37,875 nt of DNA, taken from the NCBI GenBank assembly GCA_031294825.1, contig JAUMPM010000009.1, positions 1 through 37,875 of the forward strand. The letters are read 5' to 3'. Position numbers and translations under genes: made by a program. The stretch's first letter is position 1. Every line of letters begins with the position of its first letter. Of the stretch, positions 37,710 through 37,875 are shown one piece after another. The notes under the pieces were generated by a model, which had not been told where the DNA came from, searched no databases, and saw only the letters and a program-made list of their open reading frames with translations. This DNA is from Collinsella sp. Its GTDB lineage: Bacteria > Actinomycetota > Coriobacteriia > Coriobacteriales > Coriobacteriaceae.

Positions 37710-37875
37710 TTATTTGCGAAGAACATCGGCTAGACGCAGGATTGAAATCATCGACCGATAAGTGAGTTCCACTTTTTCGCCCGCAAGCAGTCGTTTCGAG
37801 CCAATCTCATCTAGCCCCACAAGCCGAGAAAACAGCGGGCCGCTCATCGTGCCATCGTCAATTGATTCCCTTATG
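37710..37875 (-). CDS. 3' end of an unidentified gene, cut by the window edge
   Basis: The last 54 codons and stop are visible. The encoded C terminus includes SGPLFSRLVGLDEIGSKRLL, then AGEKVELTYRSMISILRLADVLRK. I do not recognise the family. Codon use looks normal. The open frame runs to the window end, and the converging terminator sits just past its stop. Confidence 0.6.
   Translation of the reverse strand, partial: IRESIDDGTMSGPLFSRLVGLDEIGSKRLLAGEKVELTYRSMISILRLADVLRK

Noticed and set aside
1..37875. CRISPR array, tRNA, rRNA or prophage genes
   Set aside because: No regularly spaced direct repeats, no cloverleaf with CCA end, and no integrase, terminase or structural phage gene were seen.

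Overview
The window looks like a chromosomal segment of a gut Coriobacteriia bacterium, most likely Collinsella or a close relative. That is inferred from GC-rich coding DNA, short AT-rich intergenic DNA, gene content and repeat style, not from a database match. Nearly all of it is coding, mostly on the plus strand. I see no rRNA, tRNA, CRISPR array, complete insertion sequence or prophage.

Layout. 1-4331: an unassigned leader and terminator, a ROK sugar kinase, Mn-dependent pyrophosphatase (ppaC) and the Na+/H+ antiporter nhaA behind a terminator-like leader. 4332-9031: a small orphan gene, a PLP aminotransferase, a STAS protein, tatA/B-tatC and the nickel chaperones hypA-hypB. 9086-18564: a type IA topoisomerase with a lysine-rich tail, a zinc-ribbon membrane protein bracketed by palindromic repeat pairs, tmk-holB-ricT, comF and a nuclease-like orphan. 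18565-26887: a repeat-rich non-coding stretch with a possible structured leader, a solute-binding lipoprotein, hpf, a DegV protein, a four-gene operon (dehydrogenase with a His/Cys tail, membrane protein, helical-repeat protein, isocitrate dehydrogenase) and a SurA-like membrane protein. 26888-37577: an amino-sugar locus. 37710-37875: the 3' end of a minus-strand gene.

The amino-sugar locus is the most coherent system. A mannose-family PTS (IIA, YajC, IIB, IIC, IID), a GntR/UTRA regulator, AgaS, NagA, a LacX-like epimerase, a LacC-like kinase and a YhcH protein would import N-acetylgalactosamine or galactosamine as 6-phosphates, deacetylate, deaminate/isomerise to tagatose-6-phosphate and phosphorylate to tagatose-1,6-bisphosphate. 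No aldolase is present. The PTS and agaS promoters share a GGTTACTACC operator that fits the GntR/UTRA regulator. A 43-codon relic of a second nagA lies after the kinase, so the locus has been rearranged.

The least explained signals are RNA and repeat structures: an intrinsic terminator just upstream of nhaA, a perfect 12-bp hairpin hiding the comF ribosome binding site, a structured leader of about 330 nt before the lipoprotein, two dispersed repeat families, and a 51-residue tail with 14 His and 9 Cys on a dehydrogenase. I found no gene set that I can confidently call a new system.
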